Source: Chara braunii
Taxonomy: Eukaryota; Streptophyta; Charophyceae; Charales; Characeae
Assembly: GCA_003427395.1 (NCBI GenBank)
Contig: BFEA01000451.1
Span: 799,006 to 839,003 of the forward strand
Direction of reading: 5' to 3'
DNA length: 39,998 nucleotides
Positions 18,130 to 28,621 of the stretch are shown one piece after another. The notes beneath the pieces were generated by a model that saw nothing but the letters and a program-made list of their open reading frames with translations, made no database searches and was not told the DNA's origin. Each line of letters opens with the position of its first letter. Position 1 is the stretch's first letter. The position numbers were made by a program, and so were the translations under genes.

Positions 18130-20100
18130 ATGTCTGACTCGACGGAGATTTCCACCTCTGCAGTCGCCAGTTCGGGCCCCATCACCCAGTCAGACCCTGT
18201 ACTCGCCATCCTCAGGACATGAAGGCCACATTCGAGGCAAAATTCATGGCCATACAAACCAACTTCGATACTTTGTCGGATCGGATGTTACAAATGGAGT
18301 CACGTGCTGCCACACCCCCCTCCTCCCTTCCCCCCTCCTCCTCTTCCCACACACATGCTCCTAGTGGATCACACCTCCCATCTCCCCAGTTTGGCATCTT
18401 GCAGTCCAGTTCCCCACCCACGTCATCAGCGTCTCTGCCAGCTTCCTCTCCCTCGTCGGCTGGCGTCATCTACACGCTTGTCTCGTCCACGGGTGGCATG
18501 TCTTCTCCCCTGACTCACCTTTCTTCTGCAGCCACCTCTTCCTCCCAAATCCCCACCTCCGCACTTCCCTCGTCCGGACTCATGGCATCGTGTTCCGCCA
18601 CCTCCTCAATTCTAGTATCCACGATACCTACCTCACCACCCCCCACTTCTTTACCTCACCCCCCACCCCCTATGACACTCAGGACACAAAATGCTGAGCT
18701 CCAAAAGCCAACTTCCCATAGCCACGACCACATCCGCCGGCTCCAAGGAGGTCAACCCTTGCCTCCCCACGTCGCGGCACAACCTGCCGCCCCTTTCATC
18801 ATCGGCATCATGAGACAGGCCGTTGCGATGCACTTTAGTCTTCCTCCACCGGCCACCACGGTGTCCCATGGCCCTTTGCCTCAGCTTCTGGCCTTGTCTA
18901 GTGCGCTCTTGCGGGTGCCCTAGTTCCTCTGCCCTCTTGTTGCAGTGTGCCCTCCCCCTCCCTCCCCATTATCAGTCGCCGCCCTATGTACCCTGGTACC
19001 ACCCTGACAACCTCCCCCAGTTCGATGGCAAGGCCTCCGAACTCCAGGGTTGAATCACCACATCCGAGGAGCAACTTCGGTACCATGGTGTAAACATGGA
19101 CTCGTGGCCCACGAAGATGTCAGCCCGCTTCACAGCTCGATCGGCTTCCACTTGGCGCGACTTTCTCGCCCTTCGTGCTCAGTAGGGCATTCACGCGAGT
19201 ATGACGTACGCGGAGTTTCGCGATTTTCTCCAGCAGTACTTCTCTCGCTCGACGCCTACCCGTGACCCGATCACACGGGTCGCTGAGATCAGATGGCTTG
19301 GTGGCAACAATGCCTTAGAGCGTACATCACGGCATTGCACCGCGTTCGCGCCCAGATTCCCCCCTCCCTCATAGCCGACGACGCTATGGTCCAGCGTTTC
19401 CGTGTCGGGTTACCCCAACCCTTCCAGCTTCAGATGCTGGCATACACAGTCCACACCCTCCCTCAGGCCTTCAACATTGCCAGGGCTATCCAACTCACCT
19501 ATGCACCTCTTGTGGGCTCCACATCTCAGCCTCGTGCTGCACCTCCCGTTGCCACGTCCGCCCTTGGCACATCTCGCCCCCGACAGTTTTCCACGTCTCG
19601 TCGCGGCCCCCACCGCGTTCCTGGACGCACCTTCTTCCGCCGTGTCCAGACCATGCTCCGTGAGTCGTCGAGCGCTGAGGAGGGTACTGGTTCGGATGGA
19701 TCCCATAGTGACCCGGACCAAGGACATGACCCCCAGTCCCCTGTGGATGGTGACGATCCCGACCAGGACGAGCACCTCGTCCGCGCCTTCTCTTCTTTCC
19801 TCAGACAACGCCAGTCCTCTTCATCGAGGACCAGCTCGTCGGCCACGCAGCAGCCCCTCCCATCGGGCTATGTCTTTCCCCGGGCTCGATTGACGAGAGT
19901 GAGGACTTTCGTACACGAGGTATATATACCCGTTGTTGCCTACCTGGTCACACTCCGTCCACCTGCCCCTACGCTGACGCCCTCCAGCGTCACTTTGCTC
20001 AACAGTCCCGCCCTCAGCCTGACCCCCCCGTTTCGACCCCCAGTGCCGCAGCCATCTAGCGACAATCTCCCGTCCCCTTGATCCTCCTACGGTATAGGCA
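18130..20100 (+). pseudogene. gag: Family B gag, multiply frameshifted
   Basis: The start ATG at 18130 opens a frame (MSDSTEIS) that hits a stop at about 18221, where a 1-base indel would restore the next frame with FEAKFMAIQTNFDTL, probably coiled coil. A long Ser/Pro-rich region follows. The capsid region begins with DNLPQFDGKASEL near 19010 and continues in other frames with STWRDFLALRAQ, YAEFRDFLQQYFS and FRVGLPQPFQLQML. An acidic stretch precedes a degenerate zinc knuckle at 19924-19962. There Tyr stands for the first Cys, and the rest (C, H, C) keeps CX2CX4HX4C spacing. At least four frame breaks make it non-functional. Confidence 0.75.
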
Positions 20101-20150
20101 TACCCGCTCACGATTCTACCTTTGCGCCGCTTGCTACTCTTTCTGAGGAC

Positions 20151-20669
20151 TTGGACCTGACCTCATCGTTGGTCGATCCTAGCGACGCTAGTGCACCCTT
20201 CCCTTCTTCGCCTACCGTCTCTCGTGATCCTCCTCCTCCTCGTCCTCCTACTAGGTGTGCGTTACGCACGGCCCGCTATAGTGCTTCCCTTGTTGCAGCC
20301 GAGGATATCATCAACTTCCTGGACCTCGAGTGCGTTAAGGTCCACCAGGAACATCTCCGCCTCAGAGAGCATACCCTATCTGCGATATCTCAGCGCCTAC
20401 ACAATCCCGATCGCACCTTACCGATTATTCCAGTGCGCCTCGGGACCTCTACTAGAGTGTATCGCGCACTATGGGACTCTGGCTCTACTGGCGACTTCAT
20501 TCATCCTCGTGTAGTTAAGGAGGCATCTCTCTATACATCCCCTTACCCTTCCACTGTCACAGTCACGCTTGGCGACAATCAGGCCAAAATCTTCGTCGAT
20601 TGTGTGGTGCCTGATCTCCCATTCTCCTTCCCCTTGAGGATGCCACATAGCCTTCGCAAGGCCCCTTGA
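20151..20669 (+). CDS. Family B aspartic protease
   Basis: This is an open frame of about 172 codons. The catalytic retropepsin motif is [12 protein letters not shown] near residues 106-117, with a VTVTLGDNQ strand after it. It would cleave the polyprotein. The distal retropepsin block ([11 protein letters not shown]) lies in the next frame, just after 20689, so a frame change occurs near 20640. The call rests on the DSGST motif and on position directly before RT. Confidence 0.75.
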   Translation: MDLTSSLVDPSDASAPFPSSPTVSRDPPPPRPPTRCALRTARYSASLVAAEDIINFLDLECVKVHQEHLRLREHTLSAISQRLHNPDRTLPIIPVRLGTSTRVYRALWDSGSTGDFIHPRVVKEASLYTSPYPSTVTVTLGDNQAKIFVDCVVPDLPFSFPLRMPHSLRKAP

Positions 20670-20688
20670 CCAATGGACTTTCGACATC

Positions 20689-23600
20689 ATGGAAAACCTA
20701 TACGACCTTGTTCTCGGCACCTCCTACTCTCATCAGTTCGCCCATTCTAGTCCCGATTGGATCCACAACGACCTCGTCCTCGACGCCAAGGATGGGAAGC
20801 AATATCGTATTCCATTGTCAGGAAAATCGGACTTTACACCCCCCTCTCCTGTCAATGTCGCCATTTTGACACCTACCCAGTTTCACCACATTCTTCGTCA
20901 GCCTGATGCCGAACTCTACATTGTCGACATCACGGATCTCCTTGTCTGCAACTCCATGCATCAAGACGCTGAGCTGGTTGAGCTCGACCCACTACCCCCC
21001 GAGCCTCCCGACCCCCCCGATCCTTCACCCTCCTCATCCTCCTTCACCCCCGCTAGCTCATCTCACCTTGTTGCATCTCTTACCATGGAGGCGCCATCGG
21101 TACCTATCCCCATACCGACTCCTTCCACCCCTGCTTTAGATGTTGCTGCTGCCGAGGAGTTTGACAACCTCCTATCGTCTTTGCAGCCTAGCGTTGCGGA
21201 CCTCTTTCGCGAGTATCGAGATGTTTTCCCTCCATCTATCTCCTATAGCAGCATCCCTCCTATGCGCGATATCGAGCACCACATTCGGCTCGAACCTAAC
21301 TACCGTATTCAACATCGTGCCCCATATCCCCTCTCGGTCCCTGAAGCCCAAGAACTTAAACGCCAAATTGATGAGTTGCTTCGTCAGGGCTTCATTAAAC
21401 CGAGTACGTCCCCATGGAGTGCACCCGTCCTCTTCGATTGCAAGAAGGACGGCACCCTCCGCCTCTGCCTCGACTACCGCGGCCTCAACGAGTATACGGT
21501 CAGAAACAGTTATCCTATGCCCCGCGCGGATGATCTGTTCGATCGCCTCTCCGGCCACCACTTTTTCACGAAGATCGATCTTCGTAGTGGATATCACCAG
21601 ATCCGCGTAGCCGAGGAGGACCAGCCTAAGACCGCTTTCCGTTCTCGTTTTCGGCACTACGAGTTTACCTTCCAGACGGCTATGAACACGATGTTCCAAA
21701 ACCATATTGAGGACTCGGTTCTAGTCTATATTGACGACATCTTGGTCTACAGTCGTACCTTAGAGGAGCATCTGTTCCACCTTCGCACTGTCCTCCAGCG
21801 ATTACGCGACCATGGGTTTTATGCGAAGCTCTCCAAATGTTGCTTCGCTCAACCCAAAGTCGACTAACTGAGGCATCAGGTCTCCGAGCACGGACTCCAC
21901 ATGGACGACTCGAAGATTCAGGTCATTGTTGACTGGCCCACTCCTACCTCTCTTCCTGCGCTACTTAGTTTCCTTGGGTTGACCAACTACTATGGTCATT
22001 TTCTTAAAAACTACGCGGTGTATACCGCCTAGCTTACCCCTCTGACCCGTGGACGTCTACCCTTTCATTGGACCCCGGCTCATGAGGATGCCTTCCGCTC
22101 CCTCAAGCGGCTTGTCACGTCAGCCCCCGTCTTACACCTCCCTGACTACTCTCGTCCATTCATTGTCACCACAGACGCTTCAGACTTTGCTATTGGAGTT
22201 GTCCTATCTCAGATTTATTCAGCCCCTTCTACTCCACCCGATTCCACCGAGTCTCGACTCCCGCGCATTCCCCGATTCCCTCCTCCACCTCTAGCGACTG
22301 CGGCTCACCTCACACCCATTGAGCCTACTCCTTCAGGATCCCCCCCGCCATATATTCTTGACGTCGCCGATAACGGTACAGTTGAGTCTCGCGATCGAGA
22401 GTGTCCGGTTGCTTATCTCTCTCAACAGCTACTTCCCACGGAGCGTAGCCATACTGCTGACGAGCGTGAGGTTCTCGCTCTGGTTTACGCTATTAAGAAG
22501 TGTCATCATCTACACAGTCATACCTTCACCGTGCTCACGGACAACTTTGTCCTCGCCGCCTTTCAGACGAAGCCTAAACTCACTTCTCGTCAGGCTCGTT
22601 GGTGGCGTGATCTTTCCGAGTTTGACTTCACGATCAGGAAGATCTCCGATGAGAGCAACCGTGTCGCAGATGCCCTATCCCGTCGCCCTGTCTCTACTCC
22701 CATTATCCATCCCGCTTTCCTAGATGAGTACCGTTGTGCTTACCCCCAGTGTTCTGAGTTTCTGTCCATCTACGCTGACTTACAGGCTGGCAAGACCGTC
22801 CCTAACTTCCAGCTCGACCCCTCTGGACTCTTGTACTGGCTTGGACTCAATTATCCTCGTACTCCTCGCTTATATGTGCCTTCTACCGGCCAGCTCCGTG
22901 TTCGGGCAGTCGATGAGAGTCATGATCAGCGCGCCGCCGGTCATTTCGGTGTCTACAAGACTCTTGACCGCCTCTACCGCCATTACTATTGGAGGCACCG
23001 CCGCACCTTCGTTAAGGAGTATGTCCGCACGTGCAAGATCTGCCAAGAGGCCAATATTACCAATCATCCCCCCTATGGTCTTCTTCCGACCTTACCCATT
23101 CCTACTTAGCGTTGGACGTCTATCTCCATGGACTTCATGGGTCCGCTTCGTCCCCCTACCCCACGAGGCCATGACGCCATCTTTGTTGTTGTCTGTCCGC
23201 TGACTAAGCATGCTCACTTCCTCCCTTGCAAGTATGCTAGCTCAGCTAAAGACATCGCCTCACTCTATTTCAACCGCATCGCCATTCATCACGGTCTTCC
23301 TACTAGTATTTCCTCTGACCGTGAACCCCGCTTGACGTCCCACTTCTGGCGTGGACTCCACGAGATCTACGGCTCTGAGCTTTGCTTCTCCTCTTCTTAC
23401 CATCCCCAGTCAAACGGACAGACCGAGGTCACCAACAAAACTCTTGGGAATATTCTCAAGAAGTTTGTTGAGAATGACTCTGATTGGGACCTCCATCTCG
23501 CCCATGCAGAGATTGCTTTTAACCATGCTATTTCACCAGCCACCGCCATGTCTCCTTACTAATGTGACTTGGGATATCACCCTCGTGTCCCATCTGATCT

Positions 23601-23730
23601 CCTTCGTCCATCTCAGATCCATACTGACACTAAATGCCCCGCACTTGATGACTGGGGTAAGGAGATGGATGAGATTCTCAGCAACGCTCGCAAGAGCATT
23701 GCTGACTCCAGACTCGCGTGGCTACTAACG
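20689..23730 (+). CDS. pol: Family B pol: RT, RNase H, integrase (four in-frame stops)
   Basis: A single frame is followed from 20689 to about 23730, broken by TAA 21865, TAG 22030, TAG 23107 and TAA 23560. RT has KIDLRSGYH (Asp near residue 297) and YIDD at about 347-350, but the conserved MPFGLTNAP-type block before FQTAMN is missing at about 21668. RNase H has [20 protein letters not shown] and VADALS. Integrase has a zinc finger with HDQRAAGH and CKIC, then the catalytic Asp in SMDFMG, Asp in SSDRE and Glu in GQTEV. It would copy and integrate the element. The stops and the RT deletion make it inactive. Confidence 0.88.
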
Positions 23731-24190
23731 CCAACTTTTCCCATATCGATCACCCCTTCAAACTTGGCGACGAAGTCCTTGTCGACGCACGTCACTACCA
23801 GCCCGAGGTCGACACGCTTCGAAAATTCAGACGTCGATATATCGGTCCATGCACTATTCTTTCACTCGTCGGACCTAATCATGACTGTCCGGTGAGCTTC
23901 AAATAAAAGCTCCCTGATTCCATGTACCGCGTTAACCTACATGATGTGTTTCATGTGTCTCTATTGCACCCCTTCAGACGGTCTTCACCTGAGTTCCACG
24001 GTCGACCTTACCCTCGCCCCCCCCCATCATCATCGAGGGTCACGAGGAGTTTGTCGTCTCCGATATCACGTCCCGACGTATCACTGATGGTGACCCTCCC
24101 TGCCTCGAGTATCTTGTTCGATGGAAGGGTTACCTTGACGAGGAGTCTACTTGCGAGTCTCTCGAGTACTTGAAGCATGCCATGACTTTC
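23718..24190 (+). pseudogene. Family B integrase C-terminus and chromodomain
   Basis: After a frame change at about 23728 the integrase C-terminal domain reads FKLGDEVLVDARHY and RRRYIGPCTILSLVG to a stop at 23904. It resumes with YRVNLHDVFHVSLLHPF. Another frame shift leads to a chromodomain at about 24030-24190: FVVSDITSRRI, EYLVRWKGYLDEES and CESLEYLKHA. YLVRWKGY is the hallmark chromo strand. The usual Trp before the last Glu is replaced by Cys. This places the element among chromoviruses or their relatives. Confidence 0.8.
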
Positions 24191-25536
24191 GTGCGTGCTT
24201 ACAATCGTGCTCATCCTTTCCCTTCATCATCCTCCCCTCCTACTTCTCGTCCTTTTACTCACCCATCTACTTCAACGACCACTAACATAACCCCTCCTCC
24301 ATCGATGGGTCCTCCAACTCCACCGGCACCTGCCTCAGGTCCCCCTTCCCCTGTGGATGTGGTTCCGCCTGTTGTTGTAGTTGATTCCTCTCGACCTCAG
24401 CGTACCCATTGACTTCCTTCTCGCTATCGTGACTGATCTATACCCCCCTATATGCGCTCTATCTTTTACCATTCTTGGACACCTATGCAGCAGCTCTCGG
24501 TTTCAACTTCTATTCGGATTCTACATTCGGCTTCTACGTTCGACTTTCGACCTCAGTGCTTCTCTTCAGTACCAGAGTACTTGTCGCAGTGTTCCGGGCT
24601 TCTATTTGGTTTCTGCGCTACTCTTACTTCATCTTGGCTACTTCGACTCGACTTCAGTCTGGAGACTCATCAGTTGGACTACTTCACTTTTTCGCCCACA
24701 GAGTTTCCACCATTCCCATCTATCGACCATCCTCGAGTTTACCCTTCAGTCGCATGATGACCCCTGTTTTCCCTTACCATGTGGGTGTGTTCCTCTGCTG
24801 CCCTTCTGCCTTACCCTATGCTACGCGCCCTCCTTCGAAGTGTACGTTTTTTTTTGCTCGCAGCCCTTGGCCATATGTCTATGCCGGCATAGCCCCCCCA
24901 TTCCTTCCAGGCTCGCTTGTGTGCTCCCTTGTGTGAGTGTCCTTTTCGTTTCAGTTGGCGGTGCCCGTTTGATGGTTTCCATTGAGCCTGGTGTCGTGCT
25001 GTTATTCTCCCTCCTAGCCTGATGATGTTCCATATGGTTGTGTGGGTACCCCCTTGGAGTTTACTCTGAGAGCTGTACTTGCTGCCCTCCCACCCATCCC
25101 TACCTTTCCCATGCGACTGAGCTCCCTCTCTTCCATTCGGCTATTGTGTACTTGTACAGGGCACGTGAGACTGTGCCACATTCTTTTTCACTGTGGATAT
25201 TGATCTAGTTACTCTTTAGCCTTTAGGGCTCAGGTGTTGACTTATGCTCAGCCACATTGGCTTAAGAGACATTTTCCTCCTTCTTGGCCGACACAGGTCA
25301 GACATTTCTCTCTTTGTTGGCCGACACAGGTCAGATATTTTTCTGCTTTTTGGGTCGACTCAGACCAGACATTGTTGTATAGATTAGGCTTGAGGCTTAG
25401 TCTGCATTGCATCTCTTTCCTGCATGGAGCTTGCTCCGCATTTAGGATTGTTTCTTTGTCGTCCCTCTGGGTTTCCGCTATTTCAGCGGATAGCGTGTTG
25501 ATGTATCGCTTGATCCATTTACAGGTCCTAGTATCA
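24191..25536 (+). other. Family B 3' untranslated region
   Basis: About 1.3 kb lie between the chromodomain and the 3' LTR. It is pyrimidine-rich with no recognised domain. A short direct repeat (GGCCGACACAGGTCAGA) occurs at about 25287 and 25319, with a related unit at about 25355. A hairpin CCGCTATTTCAGCGG lies near 25478. The usual purine tract directly before the LTR is not evident. Confidence 0.5.
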
Positions 25537-25754
25537 TGTAGCGGTACCCTTCCGGCCCGGAAGTGAGGCCGGACCTGTTTCAGGCCGTCGGCCTGACCCC
25601 GGTCCGGTACCGGGTTACTCCGGCCTGGACCAAGGCCGGTATATCTTTCCGGCGTAGGCCCAGGCCGGGTCGGTCACTCATTCAATTGTTCATTCATTCG
25701 GTGGTTCATTCTTTGATAGAGCCGGACTGGACCTTCACTCAGCTGCTGCTTCTC

Positions 25755-25836
<82 letters not shown>

Positions 25837-25877
25837 CTCTCACCATCTCGGCACGTGCCATCCGCACGTGCGGCACA
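25537..25877 (+). repeat. Family B 3' LTR
   Basis: The LTR is 341 bp, TGTAGCGG to GCGGCACA. It is longer than the 5' LTR only because the CT microsatellite (about 25758-25833) has expanded. About seven substitutions separate the two LTRs outside the microsatellite. Confidence 0.9.
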
Positions 25878-25882
25878 ACCAA
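25878..25882. other. Target-site duplication ACCAA, right
   Basis: ACCAA directly follows the 3' LTR end CACA and equals 12549-12553. Confidence 0.85.
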
Positions 25883-26659
25883 CATGAGTGTTCAGGCCCC
25901 ATCTCCCTAACTAATTGACAATGCAACTGTTGACGTCAACAGCCCACGAAGTACTTGAAGATGTCGGCCAATGCAGACTATCGCCAATACCAGGTATGTG
26001 CCCTCACATCATCATCATCATCCTTCTCTCTCTCCCCGGACTTACTCCCACGTCTTCCCTCTGTACAATCGAAGACCACCCCTGCGCCTCACTGTAGTCC
26101 AAGACCATCCAGCTATGGAGGGTGGGCTATGGCGCTGCCCTCAGCAGTGCCCTGCTCCCTGCACGACCGCACGCACTAGCACCTTGCCTCTAAGCGCCAG
26201 CAGCAACCCACGAGCATCTGCTCCAGCAGCGCTGCCGCCAGCATGCAAGTGCTGAATTCCGCTCCAGGCAGCGAGCTCTTTCCTATATGGAAAGAGCCTG
26301 CCTGCCTTCGCAGCCTGGCTGTCCTGGGCCTCGACCCAGAAGCTTCCGGTAGGGCCCAGGATGCTGCGCCTCTGTTGCAGCTACTGGGCCTCATTTGGTT
26401 GGACCTCAAAACTGTCTGTGTATTAGCCTGCGATACTTGCCCAGGGCCTGCATTTTTGGAAAAGCCCGGAAGGCCGTGGAATGTCTTTGCTGTTCGGCCT
26501 GTGCTTCCCTCAACCAACTGGCGCGTTGCAACTGTCTGGACCCCAAATACAATATTGGCAGCTGAGGGCCTCTCGTGATTTGTTAGGCCCGCCTTCACTT
26601 AGGGCGGGCACATTTGAAGAAGGGCCTCCTTAGGCCTGCCGAGGACCCAGATCCTCGCA
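25883..26659 (-). repeat. Family C solo LTR, part 2
   Basis: It continues the LTR interrupted at 12553 and ends at 26659 with CCTCGCA on the plus strand (TGCGAGG in LTR sense). The inverted repeat at 26275-26297 has loop TATAT, the counterpart of 8659-8683. A CAT microsatellite near 26008-26020 matches the GAT run in the 8297-9215 copy. Together with part 1 it gives about 0.95 kb, close to the intact copies. Confidence 0.85.
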
Positions 26660-27246
26660 ATCTCTTCTGGTATTTAGTATTTACACTTTCTTTTTCATTT
26701 CTTTTACACCCGCATACACATGGCCCGTTGTTCTGCGGGGCAGCAGTCCGGTTGCTCTTTGCCAGCAAGCAAATTTGACTGCAAAACAGGAAAAGAAGGA
26801 AAAGGGGAACAGAAAGACCAGAGAGAGAACCATCCCCCCCCCCCCCCCCCCGCTCTAGACGCCTAAGGGGGTTCCTGCTATTACGTGCCTGAGACTAGAA
26901 ACGGAAAGAATTGAATTATTGAACCCTTTGGGGGGATGCAAGTCTTTCTGTGCCAAGGACAGGTTGCAAGCCTGGCTGGAGATATGGAGTCAGAACCTCA
27001 ACCCTTTTTTGAAGTTTTTTCCCTCTTTTATTTTCTGACAAACTCGGGTTCCTGGAACTCACCCATACAAAAAAAAAAACAAAAAAAAACTCACCCATAC
27101 CACCCTAGTTTGCAAGAGGCGTTTCCTGTCATGAATTTATCAAACCACCAGTTGTTCCAGGTCCCTTTTTCCTGACACTGATTTTTGTCCGGCCCCAAGA
27201 AATACAGTCTGTCATAGCGTGCAATTGGTATCATAGCAAGACCTTA
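26660..27246. other. Gene-free interval with poly-C run
   Basis: No gene is recognised. A run of about 18 C lies near 26834-26851 and A-rich runs lie near 27067-27090. A PBS-like TGGTATCATAGC on the plus strand is at 27226-27237. Confidence 0.5.
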
Positions 27247-27430
27247 TGCAAGGAAAATGAGCGAGAGCGAATGACAGAAATCCCAATTGCATCATCACAT
27301 TGAAAACCAGATAGTCGTGTGCCGCACAAAAAGCAGAATGCACCACATACACACCAAATAAGAGCAAAGCAATGACCTCAATTGTCAATGGCAGCCCCTG
27401 TCTCGCCACCATCAACAAAGTATTCAATGT
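27247..27430 (-). repeat. Fragment of family C-type LTR 3' end
   Basis: The plus strand begins TGCAAGGAAAATGAGCGAGAGCG and shares ordered blocks (CCAGATAGT, AAAGCAGAATGCA, CACCAAATAAGAGCA, TCGCCACCA) with 36868-37040 and 12384-12550. Similarity fades near 27430, so it is partial or a related family. Confidence 0.65.
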
Positions 27431-28020
27431 CGCTCTTCCAACTGGTGAAGCATCTGGACCCTGAGTTGACAGCAGACTGTTGAAATTCGACAGTCTGCTC
27501 TACTTGGCTCTATACAGCCATTTAGGGCTGCATCTGGCCGGGGATAGCGGCCAGATGCATTACCAAGGCCTGGAACTTGGTTCCCCTAGGGGAACATCAA
27601 GTTTCCCAGCCCTTGATCGCGTTTGAGATCAAGGGCCAGGCCTCACTCCGAGTGTTGGCTGGGGGCAAAGCAGCTGCCCTCAGCCTCCAACCAACTATAA
27701 AAAAGCCAGCAGCCAGCCAGCCCGCATTCATTTGTGGCTGGTGCTGCTAGCATTTTGCTTGAGTGAATGCTGGCTGCTAGAGGAGGAGATGCTGGTGGAG
27801 TGAGAGGGAGCCGAGTGGAGGTCTGCAAGTGAGGAAGGAGGACTGCTGGAGGTGGCCATAGCCGTGAAGCACAGCCATAGCTGCCATCTCAGCGAGGGAA
27901 AGAGAGAGAAGCGCTGGAGGTCTGCAGGGAGCGTAAGAGTGAGGGCAGCCATAGCTGCCGCTGCATTTGGTGGAGCGCAGGGGAGGTGCTGTTCGCTCGG
28001 CACGGCAATGGCAGCGCTTT
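27431..28020 (+). promoter_or_regulatory. Hairpin array and TATA box, LTR-like
   Basis: Four consecutive long hairpins lie at 27471-27499, 27529-27559, 27574-27603 and 27609-27636. A TATAAAAAA follows at 27696. Further on, GCAGCCATAGCTGC-type palindromes recur. The arrangement resembles a retroelement LTR promoter. No coding sequence is recognised. Confidence 0.45.
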
Positions 28021-28577
28021 TTAGGTGGTAGTGCGGAAGCGCCGCCGAAAGTTTGCGGCGACAGCACTGAGTTGACGGCGGTAATGCTGAAGCGCTGCCG
28101 AATTATTGCGGCGACAGCACTGAGTTGACGGCGGTAGTGCGGAAGCGATGCCGAAATATTGCGGCGACAGCACTAAGTTGACGGCGGTAGTGCGGAAGCG
28201 CTGCCGAAATTTTGCGGCGACAGCACTGAGTTTACGACGGTAGTGCGGAAGCGCTGCCGAAATATTGCGGCGACAGCACTGAGTTGACGGCGGTAGTGTG
28301 GAAGCGATGCCAAAATATTGCGGCGAAAGCACTAAGTTGACGGTGGTAGTGCGGAAGCACTGCCGAAATTTTGCGGCGACAGCACTGAGTTGACGGCGGT
28401 AGTGCGGAAGCGCTGTCGAAATATTGCGGCGTCAGCACTGAGTTGACGGCAGTAGTGCGGAAGCGCTGCCGAAATATTGCGGCGACAACACTGAGTTGAC
28501 GGCGGTAGTGCGGAAGCGCTGCCGAAATTTTGCGGCGGCAGCACTGAGTTTGACGGCAGTGGTGCGAAAGCGCTGGT
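28021..28577. repeat. 53-bp minisatellite, about 10.5 copies
   Basis: The unit is 53 bp and contains the landmarks GCGGCGACAGCACT, GAGTTGACGG and TAGTGCGGAAGCG. The ACAGCAC landmark occurs at 28061, 28114, 28167, 28220, 28273 and so on, always 53 bp apart. Copies differ by single substitutions. Long frames on the minus strand arise because the unit has no stop in that direction, not because it codes. It ends 37 bp before a TATA box. Confidence 0.95.
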
Positions 28578-28613
28578 TTTTCACGACGAAGGCGACAATA
28601 TTCTTGCACTGAC

Positions 28614-28621
28614 TATATAAA
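28614..28621 (+). promoter_or_regulatory. TATA box after the 53-bp array
   Basis: TATATAAA lies just downstream of the tandem array. The array and box together look like an upstream enhancer plus core promoter. The transcript beyond it has no recognised gene. Confidence 0.4.

Larger units (their letters stand above)
12554..25877 (+). mobile_element. Family B chromovirus-type LTR retrotransposon, 13.3 kb
   Basis: It is complete in outline: 5' LTR 12554-12845, PBS at 12847, long leader, gag from 18130, protease, RT, RNase H, integrase, chromodomain, 3' LTR 25537-25877, and a matching 5-bp target duplication. The LTRs differ at about 7 sites outside the CT microsatellite, near 3% by eye, so the insertion is fairly recent. 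Coding parts carry many stops and indels. The 5.3-kb leader is unusually long and holds rRNA fragments, an assembly gap and a nested LINE. It sits inside a family C solo LTR. Confidence 0.85.

Noticed and set aside
18219-20081. Independent host genes encoding Ser/Pro-rich proteins
   Set aside because: The frames chain into a retrotransposon gag followed by protease and RT, so they are parts of the element.
25467-25500. Similarity of CCGCTATTTCAGCGG to the 18S fragment near 13150
   Set aside because: The match is about 20 bases and palindromic, lies in the variable part of helix 44 and could be chance.
28021-28577. CRISPR array
   Set aside because: The units are directly adjacent with no unique spacers, and the genome is eukaryotic.
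28021-28609. Minus-strand frames with repeated SAALPHYRRQLS-like peptides
   Set aside because: They are readings of a 53-bp tandem repeat. The unit is not a multiple of three, so the peptide changes frame with each unit and the open frame is a composition effect.
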